64,000 nt of DNA from Streptomyces sp. Go-475 (lineage in GTDB: Bacteria > Actinomycetota > Actinomycetes > Streptomycetales > Streptomycetaceae). The stretch spans positions 806,001-870,000 of the forward strand of contig NZ_CP026121.1 of assembly GCF_003330845.1 (NCBI RefSeq). Reading direction: 5' to 3'. The position numbers and the translations under genes were made by a program. Positions 51,289 through 62,000 of this stretch are shown piece after piece. The first letter of the stretch is position 1. The number at the start of each line of letters is the position of its first letter. A model generated the notes under the pieces. The model did no database searches and had not been told where the DNA came from. It saw only the letters and a list, made by a program, of their open reading frames with translations.

Positions 51289-52794
51289 ATGGCACGCACC
51301 ATCAGACGGTGGCTGCTCGCGGGGGTGGGAACCCTCAGCCTCGCGGCGGCGGGCGCCGTCCCCACGATGAGCGCGGCCCACCAGGCCGCCTATCCGCGTG
51401 TACGGCCTGCCGTGGCCGACTACACACAGGTGACCACCGGCCAGACCCCACCCACCCAGTCGCAGTGCGCTTCCGCAGGGCGCCGCTGCTTCACCCCACA
51501 GGCCATCCAAGCCGCCTACAACGTGGGCCCGTTGCACTCGGCCGGGGACGACGGACGCGGTCAGACGATCGCCGTCGTCGATTCCTACGGCAGCGACACC
51601 ATGGCCCACGACCTGCATGTCTTCGACCGTGCATTCGGCATCGCGCCCATGTGCGGGGAAGAGGGCGTCAGCTGCGCGTCCGGCATGCCGACCTTCAGCG
51701 AGCTTCATCTGCAGGGCTCGCCCGCCACCAAAGCGCCGCCGTCCACGAGCAGCAGCCCCGGGCAGGAGGACAAGAGCGCGTGGGCGCTGGAGGTGGCTCT
51801 TGACGTCGAGACCGCCCATGCCATGGCGCCCGGCGCCAACATCCTGCTGGTGACCACCCCCACCGCCGAGACTCTCGGGGTACAGGGCTTCCCTCAGATG
51901 ATGGCCGCCGAGCAGTACGTCGTCGAGCATCACCTCGCCACCGTCATCTCCCAGTCGTTCGCCTCCGCGGAGGGCGCCTTCGGCAGCGCCCAGTCGCTGG
52001 AGAAACTGCGCTACGCCTTCAAGTCGGCGGCGCAGAACGGCGTCACCGTTCTCGGCTCGTCGGGTGACGACGGAAGCGCCGGCTCGGCCAAGACACCGGT
52101 GGGCCAGGGCGGGTCGACGCTCTCCGGTCCCGCCGTGGAGTGGCCGGCATCCGACCCGCTGGTCACCGGGGTGGGAGGCACGAACCTGTGCACCGACCCG
52201 GGCGCCACCAGCGGCAGGGTCGTCGACAGCGCCTCCCCGCCGGGGGCTTGCCAGAACTCCCCCGGCCAGTCGGAGACCGGCTGGACCGGTTCCGGCGGCG
52301 GCTACAGCAGCGTCTTCGCCAAGCCGGACTACCAGTCGGGCGTGCTGCCGGCCGGCAGCACGGCCATCGGGTCCATGCGCGGCGTTCCGGACATCTCCCT
52401 GCAGGCGAGTCCGTCGACGGGAGCACTGGTGTACGTGTCCCTCCCGCCCGACGGCCAGAGCGGGCTGAAGTGCGGCAGCACACCGTGCAGCACGGGTTGG
52501 TACGACATCGGCGGCACGTCACTGGCGTGTCCTCAGTGGGCGGGCCTGGTCTCCATCGCCGCCCAGATCAACCACGGTGGACTCGGGCGGATCAACCCGG
52601 CTCTGTACAAGCTCGCGTCCGACCCGGCCACCTACGCGGCCGACTTCAACGACGTCACCGTGGGCAACAACGCCGCCGAGACGTCGGTCCCGGGCTACGC
52701 GGCCGGCACAGGATGGGACCCCGTCACCGGGCTGGGGACGCCGAACGCGGCGAAGCTCCTGCCCGACCTGGTCAGCGCCGTGCACGGCAGCTGA
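51289..52794 (+). CDS. Secreted S53 family serine-carboxyl peptidase without pro-kumamolisin domain
   Basis: This 501-residue secreted protease has a signal peptide at about 1-35 and the sedolisin catalytic set Glu168 and Asp172 (ALEVALDVETAHAMAPGA) with Ser411 in GGTSLACPQWAG. The oxyanion Asp is in SSGDDGSAG. A C-terminal calcium-site region ends FNDVTVGNN... GWDPVTGLGTPN. Most S53 enzymes have a pro-domain of about 170 residues, and here only about 50 residues separate the signal from the catalytic domain. The ATG at 51289 follows GGAAGGA. A long terminator hairpin follows. The 51017-51288 gap shows a TTGACA element but no convincing complete promoter. Confidence 0.9.
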   Translation: MARTIRRWLLAGVGTLSLAAAGAVPTMSAAHQAAYPRVRPAVADYTQVTTGQTPPTQSQCASAGRRCFTPQAIQAAYNVGPLHSAGDDGRGQTIAVVDSYGSDTMAHDLHVFDRAFGIAPMCGEEGVSCASGMPTFSELHLQGSPATKAPPSTSSSPGQEDKSAWALEVALDVETAHAMAPGANILLVTTPTAETLGVQGFPQMMAAEQYVVEHHLATVISQSFASAEGAFGSAQSLEKLRYAFKSAAQNGVTVLGSSGDDGSAGSAKTPVGQGGSTLSGPAVEWPASDPLVTGVGGTNLCTDPGATSGRVVDSASPPGACQNSPGQSETGWTGSGGGYSSVFAKPDYQSGVLPAGSTAIGSMRGVPDISLQASPSTGALVYVSLPPDGQSGLKCGSTPCSTGWYDIGGTSLACPQWAGLVSIAAQINHGGLGRINPALYKLASDPATYAADFNDVTVGNNAAETSVPGYAAGTGWDPVTGLGTPNAAKLLPDLVSAVHGS

Positions 52795-54198
52795 CCTTCC
52801 GGGCCCAGCAGGGCATCCACGGAGTGGAGCCGGGATCATTCCGGCTCCACTCCGTGGTGCGGGGGGGGGGCACTGGAACTGTGCGAAGAACCTCCAGATC
52901 TCGGCTTTGGTCCAGGTGGTGACGCCGCTTTCGCCGCCGGAGCCGTCGACCGGGCCGGGTATGTGGCCTCCGTCGAACGCGGCCCATTGGACCGGGTATC
53001 CGGCACGGCAGCCGGAGTAGGTGGTGGTGATGTGCGTTCGGCTGCCCGGCGCGGGCTCGCGCGGGCTCTGGGCGGTGCAGCCGTTGTTGCGGACGAACGT
53101 GTCGCGCAGGGACCGTCCTTGCCCGATGTTGAGGACGTTGTCACTGATGCCGTGGATTCCGAAGTAGGCGATGGGCTGGGTGCCGCCGCTGCATCCGCTG
53201 ATCTGGGCGCCGGAGATGACGGCGACGGCCCTGAAGACGTTCGCGCGGCTGCATGCGAGTGCGTAGCTCATTCCGCCGCCCCAGCTGAATCCCGTGGCGA
53301 AGCGCTGTGCCGGGTTGACGCAGAGACCGGCCTCGATGCGCCGGATCATGTCGTCGACGAAGGTGACGTCCTCACCGCCCGAGTTCGCCCAGCCGTTGCC
53401 GAGGCCCTGCGGGGCCACGAGGATCGCGCTGTTGTTCGACTGTTCCTGTTGGCCGTAGTAGGACCAGGCGCTCCCGCTCGTGCCGCCCGAGGCGACGTCG
53501 CCGGCGGTTCCGCCCCGCCAGTGGAACGCGAAGATCAGCCGGTAGCGGTGGCTGCTGTCGTAGTTGGCGGGAACCCTGAGGATGAAGCTGCGGGTCTTGC
53601 CGCCGCTCTGGATCGTGTGCGTGCCGCTCGTCAGAGTCGGGGCGCTGCCGCATCCGCCGCCGCCACCGGACGCCAGCTTGACCATCTGCCACTGCTGGTT
53701 GGCGCCGCCCCAGTCGGTGTACTGGACGACGTTGCCGCCGTCGGCGGTGGAGGCGCCCTGCACCTCCACGGCCTTGCCGCTGGCGCGGTTGATCAGCCGG
53801 ACGTGGCCCGCGTCGGAGTCGGCCAGGCGGAACTGCTGGTTGGCCCCGTTGTGGTCGGCCCACTGCTGGATCGCGGCACCGTCCGCGGTCGAGGAGCCGG
53901 CCACGTCGAGAACCTTGCCCGAATGCCGGGCCTTGAGGCGGTAGAAGCCACCGCCGGAGTCCACGAACTGCCACTGCTGGTTGGCTCCGTCGGTGCGCGT
54001 CCACTGGCTGACCCGCGCGCCGTCGGCGGTGGACGTGCCGGAGACGTCCAGCGCCTTGCCGCTGTTGCGATTGACGAGGACGTACCAGGCATTGGTGTCC
54101 ACCGTCGCCGCCTCGGCGGGCGCCGGATTCACCGCGGTGAGCATGCCGATCGCGAGGGCCGCCGCCACTACGGCGGCGAGCCGTGACCACCAGGTCAT
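52519..54198 (-). CDS. Secreted CBM13 plus CE1-type esterase (acetylxylan/feruloyl); 3' end disrupted at G10 tract
   Basis: As assembled, the 559-residue product has a signal peptide (1-30), a ricin-type CBM13 (about 35-175, QQW repeats) and a CE1/PHB-depolymerase-like catalytic domain with nucleophile Ser305 in GFSWGGG and a late DGGHIPG histidine. Related proteins end near WRFFAQFQ. Here a run of ten C (minus strand) at 52861-52870 follows that point, and the frame then runs 340 bases into the S53 gene through its terminator. One C fewer gives a stop at 52836. It starts 31 bases after the GH10 xylanase stop and is co-transcribed with it. Confidence 0.82.
   Translation of the reverse strand: MTWWSRLAAVVAAALAIGMLTAVNPAPAEAATVDTNAWYVLVNRNSGKALDVSGTSTADGARVSQWTRTDGANQQWQFVDSGGGFYRLKARHSGKVLDVAGSSTADGAAIQQWADHNGANQQFRLADSDAGHVRLINRASGKAVEVQGASTADGGNVVQYTDWGGANQQWQMVKLASGGGGGCGSAPTLTSGTHTIQSGGKTRSFILRVPANYDSSHRYRLIFAFHWRGGTAGDVASGGTSGSAWSYYGQQEQSNNSAILVAPQGLGNGWANSGGEDVTFVDDMIRRIEAGLCVNPAQRFATGFSWGGGMSYALACSRANVFRAVAVISGAQISGCSGGTQPIAYFGIHGISDNVLNIGQGRSLRDTFVRNNGCTAQSPREPAPGSRTHITTTYSGCRAGYPVQWAAFDGGHIPGPVDGSGGESGVTTWTKAEIWRFFAQFQCPPPAPRSGAGMIPAPLRGCPAGPGRSAAVHGADQVGQELRRVRRPQPGDGVPSCAGRVARDRRLGGVVAHGDVVEVGRVGGRVGRELVQSRVDPPESTVVDLGGDGDQARPLRTRQ
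52817..52857 (+). terminator. Strong hairpin terminator after S53 peptidase
   Basis: CCACGGAGTGGAGCCGG (52817-52833) and its exact complement at 52841-52857 form a 17 bp stem with a 7-base loop, 22 bases after the stop. It lies between convergent genes and may serve both. Confidence 0.9.
52861..52870. repeat. G10 homopolymer tract (C10 in the esterase gene)
   Basis: Ten consecutive G residues at the 3' end of the CBM13/CE1 gene. Its length sets the reading frame, and hence the stop codon, of that gene. Confidence 0.95.
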
Positions 54199-54229
54199 CG
54201 TGCCCCCTTTCGTTGGTGGGCGGTCCCCA

Positions 54230-55720
<1,491 letters not shown>

Positions 55721-55794
55721 CTACCACCGGGACGGATGCGTTGATGCGTTGGTGCGAGCCTCACCGGAACGGCACTTCGCTCAGGATCGACGTG

Positions 55795-55863
55795 GTTCGA
55801 AATGTCGAACTATGGTCGGTTGCTCAGGGAGGGATGATTGAGGGTTTGACAGTGGCTCGTCAA
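55795..55863 (-). promoter_or_regulatory. GH10 promoter and downstream operator
   Basis: On the minus strand TTGACG (55863-55858), an 18 bp spacer and AATCAT (55839-55834) form the likely promoter. GTTCGAAATGTCGAAC (55810-55795) is a dyad that begins 23 bases after the -10, as at the GH62 and GH127 promoters. Confidence 0.6.
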
Positions 55864-55877
55864 TACTCTCTACCGGA

Positions 55878-55908
55878 GAAACTTTCCGCTTCCCCTTCGA
55901 AACATTCG
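55878..55908. promoter_or_regulatory. Two further CGAAA-type sites between GH10 and GH62
   Basis: GAAACTTTC (55878-55886) and CGAAACATTCG (55898-55908) repeat the core of the other xylan-type sites. They lie upstream of both promoters, where they could assist looping or activation. Confidence 0.5.
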
Positions 55909-55944
55909 AGTACCCGCTGTTTGCGGCCAGAACAGCGACAGGCC

Positions 55945-56011
55945 TTGACCGGAGCGCCTCACCTTCCTAGCTTGTGGCGTCGAGATTCGGGAACTCCTCG
56001 AAACTTTCGAG
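55945..56011 (+). promoter_or_regulatory. GH62 promoter and CGAAACTTTCG operator
   Basis: TTGACC (55945-55950), a 17 bp spacer and TAGCTT (55968-55973) form the promoter. CTCGAAACTTTCGAG (55997-56011) starts 24 bases after the -10. The core CGAAACTTTCG is the inverted repeat known upstream of Streptomyces xylanase genes. Confidence 0.7.
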
Positions 56012-56085
56012 CTCCGCTACCACCGGCTCGGCTGCTCCGCGGTTCATCGGCGGCACCCCCACCCCGCCCCGAAGGAGGCCCTGTG

Positions 56086-57561
56086 ATGTGGCTCAGCCAC
56101 CCGTCCCCGGTCCGTCTCAAACGCTTACTCGCCGTCCTGTCGCCCCTGCTGCTCGTGGCGACCTTCCTCGGTGCCCAGCCCGCCGAGGCGGCGACCGTGG
56201 ACCCCAACGCCTCGTACGTGCTGGTCAACCGCAACAGCGGCAAGGCCCTGGACGTCCACAACATGGCGACCGGCGACGGCGCCCGCATCACCCAGTGGAC
56301 CAGGAACGACCAGGCCCAGCAGCAGTGGCAGTTCGTCGATGCCGGCGGCGGCTACTACCGCATCAAGTCCCGCCACTCCGGCAAGGTCCTGGACGTCCAC
56401 AACTGGTCCACCGCGAACGGCGGTTCGATCGTCCAGTGGACCGACCTGAACGCCACCAACCAGCAGTGGCGGCTGGCCGACAGCTCCGACGGCCACGTGA
56501 GGCTCATTTCGCGCCACAGCAACAAGGCCCTCGAAGTGCAGGGCGCCTCCACCGCCGACAACGCGAACGTCGTCCAGTACGACGACTGGGGCGGCGCCAA
56601 CCAGCAGTGGCAGCTCGTCAAGGTCGGCGCCGGCACCCCCGGCCCGTGTGATCTCCCGTCGACGTACCGCTGGACATCGACGGGCGCGCTGGCGCAGCCC
56701 AAGCCGGGGTGGGCCTCGCTCAAGGACTTCACCGTCGTCCCCTACAACGGCAAGCAGCTCGTCTACGCCACGACACACGGCGCCGCGGGAACGGGAGTGG
56801 CCTGGCGCTCGCTGAACTTCACCCCGTTCACCAACTGGTCGGAGATGGCCTCGGCCGGCCAGAACATGATGTCGACCTCCACGGTCGCGCCCACGCTCTT
56901 CTACTTCGCGCCGAAGAACATCTGGGTGCTCGCCTACCAGTGGGGCAGGACCGCCTTCTCCTACCGGACGTCGAGCGACCCCACCAACCCGAACGGCTGG
57001 TCGTCCGAGCAGCCGCTGTTCTCCGGAAGCATCTCCGACTCCGGAACCGGACCCATCGACCAGACGCTCATCGCCGACGGGTCGAACATGTACCTGTTCT
57101 TCGCCGGTGACAACGGCAAGATCTACCGGGCCAGCATGCCGATCGGGAACTTCCCGGGCAGCTTCGGCTCGACCTCGACCGTGATCATGAGCGACACGAA
57201 GGAAAACCTGTTCGAAGCCCCGCAGGTCTACAAGCTGCAGGGCCAGAACCGCTACCTCATGATCGTCGAGGCGATCGGCTCGCAGGGCCGCTACTTCCGC
57301 TCGTTCACGGCCACCAGCCTGAACGGCTCATGGACCCCCCAGGCGGCGACCGAGAGCAACCCCTTCGCCGGCAAGGCCAACAGTGGCGCCACCTGGACCA
57401 ACGACATCAGCCACGGCGAACTGATCCGCACCAGCCCCGACCAGACCATGACCGTCGATCCCTGCAACCTGCAGTTGCTCTACCAGGGTCGCAGCCCCAG
57501 CTCCGGTGGCGACTACGGCTACTGGCCCTACCGCCCGGGTCTGCTGACACTGCGGCGCTGA
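56086..57561 (+). CDS. Secreted CBM13 plus GH62 alpha-L-arabinofuranosidase, with TTA codon
   Basis: This 491-residue secreted enzyme removes arabinose side chains from arabinoxylan. The signal peptide spans about 1-36, an N-terminal ricin-type CBM13 about 40-180, and the GH62 five-bladed propeller about 188-491. Catalytic residues are the base Asp214 (SLKDFTV), pKa modulator Asp325 (GPIDQTL) and acid Glu445 (ISHGELIR). AGGAGG lies 7 bases before the ATG at 56086. Codon 14 (56125-56127) is TTA, so translation needs the bldA tRNA. It is divergent from the GH10/CE1 operon and complements it. A decayed GH62 copy lies at 10306-11096. Confidence 0.95.
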   Translation: MWLSHPSPVRLKRLLAVLSPLLLVATFLGAQPAEAATVDPNASYVLVNRNSGKALDVHNMATGDGARITQWTRNDQAQQQWQFVDAGGGYYRIKSRHSGKVLDVHNWSTANGGSIVQWTDLNATNQQWRLADSSDGHVRLISRHSNKALEVQGASTADNANVVQYDDWGGANQQWQLVKVGAGTPGPCDLPSTYRWTSTGALAQPKPGWASLKDFTVVPYNGKQLVYATTHGAAGTGVAWRSLNFTPFTNWSEMASAGQNMMSTSTVAPTLFYFAPKNIWVLAYQWGRTAFSYRTSSDPTNPNGWSSEQPLFSGSISDSGTGPIDQTLIADGSNMYLFFAGDNGKIYRASMPIGNFPGSFGSTSTVIMSDTKENLFEAPQVYKLQGQNRYLMIVEAIGSQGRYFRSFTATSLNGSWTPQAATESNPFAGKANSGATWTNDISHGELIRTSPDQTMTVDPCNLQLLYQGRSPSSGGDYGYWPYRPGLLTLRR

Positions 57562-57576
57562 CGACGTGAGACCAGT

Positions 57577-57629
57577 CCGGCTCCGGGAGGGAGCCGGCAC
57601 GGCGGGCTCGGCGGAATGCCGAGCCCGCC
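57577..57629 (+). terminator. Two hairpins after GH62
   Basis: CCGGCTCC/GGAGCCGG (57577-57597) is followed by GGCGGGCTCGGC (57601-57612), loop GGAAT, and its exact complement (57618-57629). The second is a 12 bp perfect stem typical of Streptomyces terminators. Confidence 0.82.
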
Positions 57630-58911
57630 CTGGTCGCGCGACGACGTCTCCTTGAACGCCGGTCCGGTCGGCCCGCAGGCGAGCGGATACAGTGCGAGAG
57701 ACGGCGACGCCCGACCCGCCGAGAGTGCAGCAGAAGCTCCGCGGCAGAGCCGGCTGCTCCGCCTGATGCGTTACCTCCCCCTGATCGCCCCCGTCCTGCT
57801 GTGGGTCGTGCCCTGCTGGGTCCTCCTGCACACCGGCCAGCACTGGCCGCTGCCCGTCGTCCTGGCCGGCACCGCGCTGTGCGTCCTCGGGCTCGTCGGT
57901 ATGCCGCTCGCGATGATGCGCGGCCACGGCCGGCGCCAGCGGGACCGGGCGGCCATCGTCGGTGACACCCTGCTGGGCACGAGCTGGATTCTGTTCACCT
58001 GGTCCGTGCTGCTCGGCGTCTTCTTGCGGCTCGCCCTGGCGTTGGCCGGCGTCGGCGAGAGTCAGGACCGGGCCCGCATCGTCACGTGGGCCGTACTCGG
58101 CGTCACCGTCGTACTCCTCGCCTGGGGGTACGCCGAAGCCCGCCGCGTGCCGCGGGTGCGCCGACTCGACGTGCAACTCCCGCGGCTGGGTGCCGGGTTG
58201 GACGGCCTCCGCGTCGTCCTCATCACCGACACCCACTACGGCCCGCTCGACCGCGCCCGCTGGTCGGCCCGGGTGTGCGAGACGGTGAACACTCTCGAAG
58301 CCGACCTGGTCTGCCACACCGGCGACATCGCGGACGGCACGGCCGCACGCCGCCGCGCCCAGGCAGTCCCCCTCGGTACCGTGCTCGCCACCCGGGCCCG
58401 GGTGTACGTCACCGGCAACCACGAGTACTACAGCGAGGCCCAGGGCTGGGTCGACCTGATGGGCGAGCTGGGCTGGGAGCCGCTGCGCAACCGCCATCTG
58501 CTGCTCGAACGCGGAGGCGACACCCTCGTGGTCGCCGGCGTGGACGACGTCACCGCCGAGTCCTCCGGCCTGGCAGGCCACCGCGCCCACCTCGCCGGAG
58601 CCCTGGACGGCGCCGACCCCGGCCTGCCCGTCCTGCTCCTGGCCCACCAGCCCAAGTTCGTCGACCGGGCGGCAGCCGAGGGCATCGACCTCCAGCTCTC
58701 CGGCCACACCCACGGCGGCCAGATCTGGCCCTTCCACCACCTGGTCCGCCTCGACCAGCCCGCCCTCGCCGGCCTGAGCCGCCACGGCACCCGCACCCTC
58801 CTCTACACCAGCCGCGGCACCGGCTTCTGGGGCCCGCCGTTCCGCGTCTTCGCCCCCAGCGAGATCACCCTGCTCGTGCTCCGCTCCCCGCGGCTGGCCG
58901 CCTCGGCGTAG
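57616..58911 (+). CDS. Membrane-anchored metallophosphoesterase (YkuE-like)
   Basis: This protein of up to 431 residues has three or four N-terminal membrane helices (from about residue 53 to 185) and a C-terminal calcineurin-like phosphoesterase domain. Metal-binding motifs are complete: LITDTHYG (DxH), HTGDIADG (GDxxD), TGNHEYY (GNHE), and LSGHTHGGQ (GHTH). The ATG at 57616 lies inside the loop of the GH62 terminator, which makes it a poor start. The ATG at 57766 (residue 51), just before the first helix, is a reasonable alternative, though neither has a clear ribosome-binding site. The substrate may be a membrane lipid phosphoester. Confidence 0.85.
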   Translation: MPSPPWSRDDVSLNAGPVGPQASGYSARDGDARPAESAAEAPRQSRLLRLMRYLPLIAPVLLWVVPCWVLLHTGQHWPLPVVLAGTALCVLGLVGMPLAMMRGHGRRQRDRAAIVGDTLLGTSWILFTWSVLLGVFLRLALALAGVGESQDRARIVTWAVLGVTVVLLAWGYAEARRVPRVRRLDVQLPRLGAGLDGLRVVLITDTHYGPLDRARWSARVCETVNTLEADLVCHTGDIADGTAARRRAQAVPLGTVLATRARVYVTGNHEYYSEAQGWVDLMGELGWEPLRNRHLLLERGGDTLVVAGVDDVTAESSGLAGHRAHLAGALDGADPGLPVLLLAHQPKFVDRAAAEGIDLQLSGHTHGGQIWPFHHLVRLDQPALAGLSRHGTRTLLYTSRGTGFWGPPFRVFAPSEITLLVLRSPRLAASA

Positions 58912-58956
58912 CACTGGGCGAGCCGAAGAAGCCGGGTTCCTGCCGGACGCAGGAAA

Positions 58957-58994
58957 AGGGCGCCTGACCGGGCGGATGGCCGGGCAGGCGCCCT
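58957..58994. terminator. Bidirectional terminator
   Basis: AGGGCGCCTG (58957-58966) pairs perfectly with CAGGCGCCCT (58985-58994), with an inner GC-rich loop, between the convergent metallophosphoesterase and GH43 genes. Confidence 0.8.
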
Positions 58995-59008
58995 GTGCTG
59001 TGCAGGAT

Positions 59009-62000
59009 CTAAGGCTGCTGGTGTCCTGTTCCCACGGTGACGATGCCCTTCGTCCTGGCGCCGGTCCTGTTGTCGTAGAGGACATCACCGGTGGACTTCT
59101 TCCAGATCCTGATGCGGAAGGTGTCCGGGTCGTCACTGACGGTGACTCTGAAGGCGTAGCCGTCCTTGCCGCCCACCGCGCCGGTGCCCTGGTAGACGGC
59201 CTGGGAGCCGTTCACCACGAGCCAGTCGGAGCCGGTCGAGCGGAAGGTCAGCCGGGCGGGGCCGAAGACGAACGTGGCCTTGCCGGTGGGGACGGAGGCG
59301 CCCTTCCGGTACCGGGCGTCCAGGGTGAAGGCCGCCTTGCCGGTCAGCCCCGGCTCGGCCGGGTAGGCACCGGCCGGCGAGGTGATCGTGCCGACGCCGG
59401 CCGCGGGTCCGGCGGCGCGGTCGTAGACGATCAGCTCCGCGAGCGTGCTGGTGTCCGTGGCCGCGTCGTCGTCGGTGACCGTGACGACCGGGCGGTGGAT
59501 GCCCGCGTCGTCGTAGACGTGTGCGGCGCGGCAGCCCGAGTCTGTGACCGTGCCGGTCGTCGGCCGGCTGCCGTCCTTCCAGTCGACCGTGCAGGTGTGC
59601 CTGTCGGCCGTGCCCGGGTCGTCGAAGTATGCCGTGACCACGGCGGCCCTGCCGACCGGGACGGGCGTGCCGGGGCCCTTGGCGGAGGTGATCGACGGGG
59701 CGGCGTTGGAGACCTCGACGGTCGCGGTGTCGGTGCCGCGTCCGCCGGTCAGTGTGACCCGGAAGGTGCCGTCGTCGGTGCAGGTGAGGGTCGTGCGGGC
59801 CGCCGCCGGGTCCTTGACGGTGCACGGGGCGCCGTCCTGGACGGTCCACTTGGGGGTGCCGGCTCCGGAGACGGTGCCGGCGAGCATGATCGCCTCGCCC
59901 TCGGTGCCGGTGGCGTCCGGCCCGGCGTGGACGACGGTGACCGGGTCGATGCCGCCGAGGGTCGGGACGACCTTCTCGATCAGGCCGTCGGAGTCGAACT
60001 CCAGCTTGTCGATGGTGGTTTCGCGGTGGGTGCCGTCGCCGCCCGGGATGGCGAAGCGGTGGTAGGCGATGTACCAGTCGTCGGTGTTCGGGACATGGAC
60101 GACGGAGTGGTGGCCCGGGCCTTTGATGCCCAGGGACAGGTCCTTCTCCAGGATCACGCCCCGCTTGGTCCAGGGGCCGGTGGGCGAGGGGCCGGTGGCG
60201 TAGGCGACGCGGTAGTTCTCGTCCCGGGTGTCGTTCTCCGACCACATGAAGTAGTAGGTGCCCTTGCGCTTGATGACGAAGGTGCCCTCGTTGTAGCCGC
60301 TCGGGGTGATGTCCTGGACCTTCGAGGTGTCGATGGAGGTCATGTCGTCGCCGAGCGGGACGACGTAGGCGCGGCCGTTGCCCCAGTAGAGGTACTGCTT
60401 GCCGTCGTCGTCGGTGAAGACCGCCGGGTCGATCATCTGGCCGCGGAAGTCACCGGACTTCAGCAGTGGCTTGCCCAGGGCGTCCTTGAACGGTCCGGTG
60501 GGCGAGTCGGAGACGGCCACGCCGATGTTCGCGTCGGCGCAGAAGTAGAAGTAGTACTTGCCGTCCTTCTCCGTCATCGCCGGCGCCCAGGCCCGGCTGT
60601 CCGCCCAGCTGACGTCCGGCCCCAGGTCGAGGATGACGCCGTGGTCCTTCCAGTGGACCAGGTCCGTGGAGGAGTAGGCCTTGAACTGCGTGCCGCTCCA
60701 GCCCTCGAAGCCGTCGGTCGTCGGGTAGAGGTAGAAGGTGTCGCCGAAGCGCACGATGTTCGGGTCGGCGTTCAGGCCCGGCAGGACCGGGGTCTTCATG
60801 ATCAGCGCCGATGCCTTCCAGGTGCGCTTCTTGCCGTCCGCCCCGGTGACCTCGTACGTCACCGACTTGGTGAAGTCGTGCGTGCTGCCGGAGGCGGGGC
60901 TGATCGTCGCGCCCTCGGCGAGGCTGAACTCGGGTGCCAGCTTGGTGAGATCGGTGCCCGCCTGCATCGGCAGGGTGATCGTGCCGCCCGCGTTGTCGAC
61001 GAGCGCGTCGACCTTGAGCGCCGGGTGCGTCGCCTTGGCGATGCCCGTCGTATTGCCGCTGAGTTTCATGACCTCGGTGCCGGTGAGGGCACGGTCGTAG
61101 ATGCGGAAGTCGTCGACCTCGCCGCCGAAGTACGGGTCGGCCGCGTACAGGGACCGGCCGATGTAGCCGCTGTGGTCCTTGGCCGCGTCGTACAGCTCGG
61201 ACGGCTTGATGGTGGTCGTCGTGCGGGCCGCCTCGACGCCGTCGGCGTACAGGACCATCGTGCCGGTCGCCCCGTCCAGCGTCACGGTGACGTGCCGCCA
61301 CTGGCCGGGCGTGAGCTGCGAACCGGCCGTCAGCTTCGACTCCGCCCACCAGCTCGCCTTCGTGATGGCCGAGTAGAGACTGGAGCCGCCGTTGGACGGG
61401 GTGGCGAACAGGTACTTGTCGCTGTCGGGCCCGAGTCCGAACAGCCACTGGAAGCTGCCGCCGCCCTTCCACTTGGCGTACGTCGACACCGTCACGCTGT
61501 CGGCGTTCTTCAGCACACCGTTCGGGATCTTCACGTACGGCGAGCTCGACGAGTCGCCGGACATCTTGAACGAGCCGCCATCGACACCGGTGCCGAAGTC
61601 GGGTGTGCGCACGTACGTGCCGTGGTAGCCGTGGCCGCTGGAGTCACGGGCGATGCTGCCGCCGGCCTCGTCGAAGTCGTAGCGCAGCAGCAGGTCGGCC
61701 GGGACGTCCGGCCCCCCGGCGGACACGGTGACCTCGGCGCGGGCCGGGATCGCGGTGCCGTCGGGCAGGCTGCCGGTCACGGTGAAGGTGCCGGCCTGGG
61801 CGTACTTCGACGCCGGCACGTCCTCCCAGGTGACCGCGACGGGCCGCTTGGCGCCGTCGGCGTACTCGGCGATCACCGTGGCGGGCAGGACCGGGGCCTC
61901 GCCGACCCGGGTCTTCACCGACACGTCCTCGACGCTCTTCACGACCTGGTCGGGCTGGTAGGCGCGCAGCAGCCGGTCGTACTCGGCCTGGGTGACCGGC

